From the NCBI RefSeq assembly GCF_932294415.1, contig NC_065542.1:40761942-40825941 (forward strand): DNA of 64,000 nucleotides, in the 5' to 3' direction. The position numbers were made by a program, and so were the translations under genes. Source of the DNA: Quercus robur (lineage: Eukaryota; Streptophyta; Magnoliopsida; Fagales; Fagaceae). A model generated the notes under the pieces. The model made no database searches and was not told the DNA's origin. It worked only from the letters and a program-made list of their open reading frames with translations. How positions within the stretch are numbered: the first letter of the stretch is position 1; each line of letters begins with the position of its first letter. Below, piece after piece: positions 59,001 to 64,000 of the stretch.

Positions 59001-62000
59001 TTCACATTGAGCTAATTTTTACCTCAACCTCTTATCCTACTGTAGTTTGACATATACACTGTTAAATTGGACTCTCAAATTTCTGCGTTATCTTTCCAAG
59101 TTTCTGCATTGGCCATTTTCTCTTCTTTTAAATCTTTTATATTAACTTTTAACTTCTGCATGTTGTTCCTCTATATGTTGCCCAAGTACAGTTATTACAT
59201 CCTCCAAATAATCCAAGATGATAAAGGTTCAGATTGCTATGTGTTCCGTAAATGGGGTCGAGTGGGAAATGAAAAAATTGGAGGAAGCAAATTGGAAGAA
59301 ATGTCAAAATCAGATGCAATTCGCGAATTCAAACGTTTGTTTCTTGAGAAGACTGGGAACCCATGGGAGGCATGGGAAAAAAAGCAAAATTTTCAGAAAC
59401 AACCTGGAAGATTTTTCCCATTGGATATTGTAAAAATTTTTATTTATTTATTTATTTTATGTTTTTCCAGTATTTGCTTTGGTAGTAGTCATATCTCATA
59501 GTTATTAATTTATTTTTTAGTACTTGCTTGGGTAGTAGTCATTTCTCATAGTTATTAATTTATTTGGAATTTGTAGGACTATGGAGTTAACAAACAGGTG
59601 TCTAAGAAAAGACAGAACGATGCAGAGAGCAAACTTGCTCCTGCTGTAGTTGAATTGATGAAGATGCTTTTTAATGTGGAAACATACAGGTTATAAGCAG
59701 ATCATTATTTTATTATTTATTCATTGGAGATTTAGGGTATGTTTGGTAACTGTTTTTTCCTTTTATTTTCTGTTTTCAAAAACAATTTTCTATTTTTGAG
59801 ACTAAAAAACTTGTTTGGCAATTCAAAATAGACAGAAAACAAAAACTGTTTTCAAAACTCAATTTGTAAAGGAAACTGAAAACATGCAAAAGACTGTTTT
59901 CAATTTCTAATTTTCAAAAGTCAATGAAAACATGCATTTAATTTAATGAATCAGTCTAATTTAATGAGTTTGCATTAAAGTTTAAATCCTAGTAACAACA
60001 TATTTTAATATTTTCTATTTTTTTTCTTCAAAAAACTATCTTTTTAATTTCAACTAACCAAACATGTTTTTTATTTCAAAAATACAAGAAAATTGTTTTT
60101 TCTTTATATTCCCAAAAACAAGTTTTTGAAAATAGAAAACAAAAACTGTTATCAAACATAACCTTATATGCCTGGAAAGCTAAATCTCAATCCTTACAGA
60201 GCTGCCATGCTGGAATTTGAGATTAATATGTCAGAAATGCCATTGGGAAAACTGAGCAAAAGCAATATCCAAAAGGGTACATACCGTCAAAAGTCTTGTC
60301 TTGCACTTAAGATATGTAGCTATTTTGTTCTTAAACTAACTTGTGCAGAAGGATGCACAAAAAGAAAAAGAGGATATGTTAACATTTTGCTAACTTTATA
60401 ATTTTCCTTTTCCCCCAGGGTTTGAGGCATTAACTGAAATACAGAATCTACTAAATAGTAATGCTCATAATCCTTCTGTCAAGGAAAGCTTGATCGTTGA
60501 TGCCAGCAATCGTTTTTTCACTGTGATCCCTTCCATTCATCCACATATTATTAGAGATGAGGATGATTTTAAGTCAAAGGTACAAGATCCAGCATGGAGC
60601 ATCTATCATGCTTTTGGCTTTTTGCATATTCTCAATCTTCTTGTCTCTTTAATTAGAGATGATATTAACTCACATAAATGATGGATTATTATTATTATTA
60701 TTTTGCTAACCCTGTTGTATTTATATCTAAAAATTTACTATTTTTAGGTGGCATGTTATCTGATGTAATAAACTCTTACCCTTTTCTTGTTAAAGCTAAC
60801 AGCATTATTCTGAAGAATCTCTGTTAATCTTATATATTCAAATATTTTCAGTTGATTTTGATAGTATGAGCAATTAGTAAATAATAGAGGAAGACATTCC
60901 CTTTACCTATTTACATGTTTTCTTCATTTATCATGTCAATTGTATTAGATAAGAATATTGTAAGAATATTTCATGGCTTGGAAGACCTCTGAAACCTAGT
61001 ATACAAAAACTAAGTTGTACCCTGAAATTAAAAGATGGATGTTGTTTTATTTGAAACACACAATGAAGAGTGGAAATGGAAATCAAGGAAGGTCTAGGAA
61101 TGGAAGTGTGTATTGATAAAAACCAATAAATGCCAAATTATTACTTGGTTTGAAGTGGTTATGAATTCTTGGTTCAGCATCACTTTTGGTCGTGGTTTGA
61201 ACTTTGAAGCAGAGTGAAGAAAATGGAGTGGAAAATTTATGCTGAAAATTTCAAATTGGTTGGACTTGAGATGGTCTGAAATAGGACAGATTCCAAAATC
61301 ATTTTAAAATTCAGTTCAGATTCATAGTCATTCTGTCTAGAGTTGACCTTAATGACAAAAGTTTGAGTTGGGAAGTTGGGGGTAAGGCTGCCTACCAATC
61401 ACCTCTCCTAGACCCACCTGATTTGGCATTTGCTGTTAACTCTGTTTGTCAACACATACAATCTCCTACAAATGACCACTTTACTGCATGCAAAAGTGGG
61501 GGGCATTGTGCACAGGGTATCACCTTTTTTTTTTTGTTGAGCTGGGAAGCTCTGTAGGAAAGAGTATTTTCTTTTGCACCATCTCCAAAATGGTTGAAAA
61601 AACAATGAGATGGAATTTCATTATTGTTCATGCATTGTATGGAACACAGGAATTTTTATTTTTGATGCCTGAGTAATGTGATGCACATGCAAGTCACTCG
61701 TTCATTTTCCACATACAGTACAAGGACTTATGCTTGGCACGCTGTTTTTGTTCCATGGTAGGTTAAAATGTTAGAAGCTCTCCAGGATATTGAAATAGCT
61801 TCCAGATTAGTAGGTTTTGATGCTGATAGTGATGACTCCCTAGATGAAAAGTATATGAAGCTCCATTGTGATGTTGCTCCACTTCCTCATGATAGTGAAG
61901 ATTATCAGCTGATTGAGAAGTATCTCCTTACCACTCATGCCCCTACACATACGGTGGGTTTACTTTGGGCACTGACGCTCACTAGGCTGGTGATGACTTC

Positions 62001-63144
62001 TTGTTTATTTCTTGGATTCTTTTTCATTTTGACAAATTAATTCTGGAAACTGGTAATATCATCAGGAATGGTCACTTGAACTGGAAGAAGTTTTCTCACT
62101 TGAGAGAGAAGGGGAATTTGATAAGTTTGCTCCATACCGAGAGAAGCTTAAAAACAGAATGCTCCTATGGCATGGTAAGTTACAGTGCTGATTAATAGTA
62201 GTTCTTTGCTCTGACTTGTGAGTGACAGTATTTTCTTGAAAGTTTGTTCTAGATTGAGGTTTGTGGGATTCTATTGGAGTGTCGGGAAAGTCAAATTAGA
62301 GGTAGAAGTAAATTTAAAGATTCAAAACATTTTGTTTTTGGCAGGTTCTCGGTTGACAAATTTTGTGGGAATAATTAGCCAAGGACTGAGAATAGCCCCT
62401 CCTGAAGCCCCAGCTACTGGCTATATGGTTATCTCTCTCTCTCTCTCTCTCTCTGTCTCTGTGCATATGTGTATTTATATTTACATGCACATGTGATATA
62501 TTGACCTACTTTTCTGCCAGCCTTACTTTCTTCATTTTGCTTTGCAGTTTGGCAAAGGGGTTTACTTTGCTGACCTTGTCAGTAAGAGTGCTCAGTATTG
62601 CTTTACTGATAAGAAAAATCCTGTTGGCCTAATGCTTCTTAGTGAAGTTGCTCTGGGGGAGATCTATGAGCTCAAAAAGGCCAAAGTGAGTCCAAAATAC
62701 ATGATTTTAAGTTTGAATATTTTAGAGTGTTTTACGTAGTGAAGTGATAATTTGATGTGCACGAACTCACTCAAATGTGCATGTGCAATATCATAACCTA
62801 GCATACATAGCTGCAGTATACTTTTGGACACACTTTCATTCTCCCATAACTTTTCCAATATGGTTTGTTGGGGAAAAAAAATCAGCCCACACAGATGTAT
62901 TAAACTTGTTATTTCTCTAGCGACTTTCACCCTTCTCACAATCTTTCCTATTTTCATTCAGTATATGGATAAACCTCCTGAAGGAAAGCACTCTACAAAA
63001 GGACTTGGCAAGAATATACCTCTGGAGTCAGAATATGTGAAGTGGAAAGATGACATTGTTGTCCCTTGTGGCAAACCTGTGCCATCAAAGGTCAAGGCAT
63101 CTGAGCTGATGTACAATGAGTACATTGTTTACAATACAGCTCAG
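53064..63144 (+). CDS. PARP1: Poly(ADP-ribose) polymerase 1 (PARP1), 3' end outside the window
   Basis: Nineteen exons: 53064-53213, 54287-54336, 54431-54620, 55643-55829, 55943-56288, 56710-56905, 56977-57141, 57614-57674, 57815-57878, 57962-58213, 59192-59429, 59577-59689, 60200-60276, 60419-60579, 61762-61953, 62066-62174, 62345-62427, 62548-62685 and 62962-63144. All are GT..AG with consistent phases; 985 codons, with a final exon of about 15 residues still missing. The enzyme senses DNA breaks in the nucleus and builds poly(ADP-ribose) from NAD+. Domains in order: zinc fingers 1 (C22, C25, H54, C57) and 2, PADR1/third zinc region about 330-375, BRCT about 410-490, WGR ('[17 protein letters not shown]') about 580-660, helical regulatory domain about 690-810 and ART domain. 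The catalytic H-Y-E triad is complete: H850 in LLWHGSR, Y884 in GKGVYFAD, E977 in YNEYIVY. No exon is damaged. Arabidopsis PARP1 has nearly the same length. Confidence 0.97.
54085..54200 (-). mobile_element. tRNA-derived SINE in PARP1 intron 1
   Basis: The minus strand carries box A 'tagcttagtggcatgg' and box B GGTTCAAATCCCC about 45 nt apart, then an A-rich tail (complement of the T run at 54087-54097). Orientation is opposite to the gene. Confidence 0.65.
57150..57600 (-). mobile_element. LINE fragment in PARP1 intron 7
   Basis: The minus-strand frame at 57314-57547 contains '[20 protein letters not shown]' and '[16 protein letters not shown]', a segment that follows the zinc-knuckle region in a common plant L1 family. 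Only this 3' portion is present, antisense to PARP1. Confidence 0.7.
58231..58480. mobile_element. MITE-like element in PARP1 intron 10
   Basis: Left 'gactacacttttggtcc' and complement of the right 'aaattacaattttggtcc' are inverted and continue as 'tttcaatttcgtccc' and 'tttcaatttcatcct'. Non-coding. Confidence 0.55.
59735..60163. mobile_element. Tourist-like MITE, copy 2, in PARP1 intron 12
   Basis: 429 bp flanked by TTA (59732-59734 and 60164-60166), with ends GGGTATGTTTGGTAACTG and, complemented, GGTTATGTTTGATAACAG. It aligns end to end with 26965-27378. It ends only about 36 bp before the acceptor of exon 13 (60200), so it now lies close to the branch-point region. Confidence 0.85.
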
Positions 63145-63244
63145 GTAAGTTATCTGCTTTTATTTTTCTCAATTCCCCATCACTGGTTTGACAAACTGGC
63201 AATTCGTTTTTATTTACACTTATCCATGGTGGCGAATTGCTAAT

Positions 63245-64000
63245 GTAAATTACTCCCTTTTAGTTTGTGGTAGTTTTGATTTTGGTCCATAATTTAAATT
63301 ATTTTTTATTTTAATCCTTCAACTCAGTTTTACACTGTTTTTAATGGCATCCTGCTGTCCATCCCGTTAATAATGTTACAGTAAAATTCCATTTAAGCCT
63401 GTAATATGTGCTGACAGGGCCAATTAAAATATGTCATGTCATTTAAAATGTCAGATCAATTTTTTTTTTTTTTTTAGAAAGTTCCAGCATCTAAAGGACC
63501 ATCAAAGTTCCAGCATCAACATACTCAAACCCCATCTTATCTCTTTTCTATCGGCTGCCACACACCTTGCAACCACACCAAGCTCAACCCACCACCCACA
63601 ACCACAGGCACATACCACCAAATAAACCGACCAATCTCCATAACCACCAAAGCAACCTGATGCGGGCAGTGGGTCAATCTCAGTTTTATTTATTTTAAAG
63701 TGTCACGAAATTTTGTAATTTCCTAAATTCTGGACATGGGCTGTACTAATGGTCCATTAGGTCTTATTTTGGGTTTTATTTAAGTTTAGTTATTTAGTTG
63801 GGTTTAGTAATAAAAGGCCAAGGAGTCCAACTCTTATTCGGGTTTTAAGAAGTTCAAGTTCTACTAGGAATAGGTGTTAGTCTTCTATTAAAAACATGTA
63901 TTGCTTTTTATAGAAAATAAATAAGGTTTTATATTTTAAGAGGAGCTATGAAGCTTGTTAGAGGTTTGTGTGATGCAACCTTCTCTGAGGTGTGATGCCA
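63245..64000. other. PARP1 last intron with repeat-derived sequence
   Basis: 63250-63470 resembles the MITE-like type at 10848 and 58231 ('ttttggtccataatttaaat'). 63660-64000 is T-rich with a possible promoter-like stretch, maybe an LTR or other repeat that runs off the window. No match to the expected last PARP1 exon (starting VKLQFLLKV in other plants) is present, so that exon lies past 64000. Confidence 0.5.

Noticed and set aside
1-64000. CRISPR arrays, operons, riboswitches
   Set aside because: The spliced plant genes rule out a prokaryotic setting; tandem repeats present are minisatellites or transposon arrays without spacer structure.

Overview
The window is nuclear DNA from a flowering plant, most likely a woody eudicot. 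It is AT-rich, its genes have many introns with GT..AG splice sites, and the deduced proteins resemble Arabidopsis/rosid sequences. The space between genes is filled with small inverted-repeat elements, SINEs, LINE fragments and LTR remnants. A Fagales-type tree is possible, but the sequence does not settle that.

Layout. 0-7 kb is repeat-rich: an LTR-like block, an AT-rich repeat carrying a solo LTR, a MITE and a non-autonomous CACTA element. At 7.3 kb there is an intronless QALGGH C2H2 zinc-finger repressor gene. 8-16.5 kb holds no recognised gene, only SINEs, MITEs and AT-rich repeats. A tRNA-Gly(GCC) lies at 16.5 kb, with a partial duplicate of its 3' end downstream. 18.8-23.0 kb (minus strand) is a complete five-exon BET1-type SNARE gene. 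24-27.7 kb holds a 5'-truncated LINE, a complex foldback repeat and nested Tourist-like MITEs. 28.1-31.3 kb (plus) is a complete seven-exon deoxyhypusine hydroxylase gene. 34.3-36.6 kb (plus) is a five-exon gene resembling NOPCHAP1 (DUF4598).

37.3-50.5 kb is a nested pair of PIF/Harbinger elements. A 12.36-kb inner element carries a decayed DDE transposase, a two-exon Myb/SANT-like gene, a second SANT-like ORF, a six-unit minisatellite, a captured TPR exon and an intact-looking GRF zinc-finger gene on the opposite strand. It interrupts an older relative that lies in the opposite orientation. 51.7-52.6 kb is a degraded LINE 3' end. 53.06-63.14 kb (plus) is PARP1 in 19 exons; the last short coding exon lies beyond the window.

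Functional links. The host genes are housekeeping genes: vesicle fusion (BET1), eIF5A hypusination (deoxyhypusine hydroxylase), probable snoRNP assembly (NOPCHAP1-like) and DNA-break signalling (PARP1). They do not form an operon-like unit. The most unusual region is the Harbinger complex, where element genes, host-derived cargo and older transposon ends are layered together. All calls come from reading the sequence and remembered family features; no database search was run.
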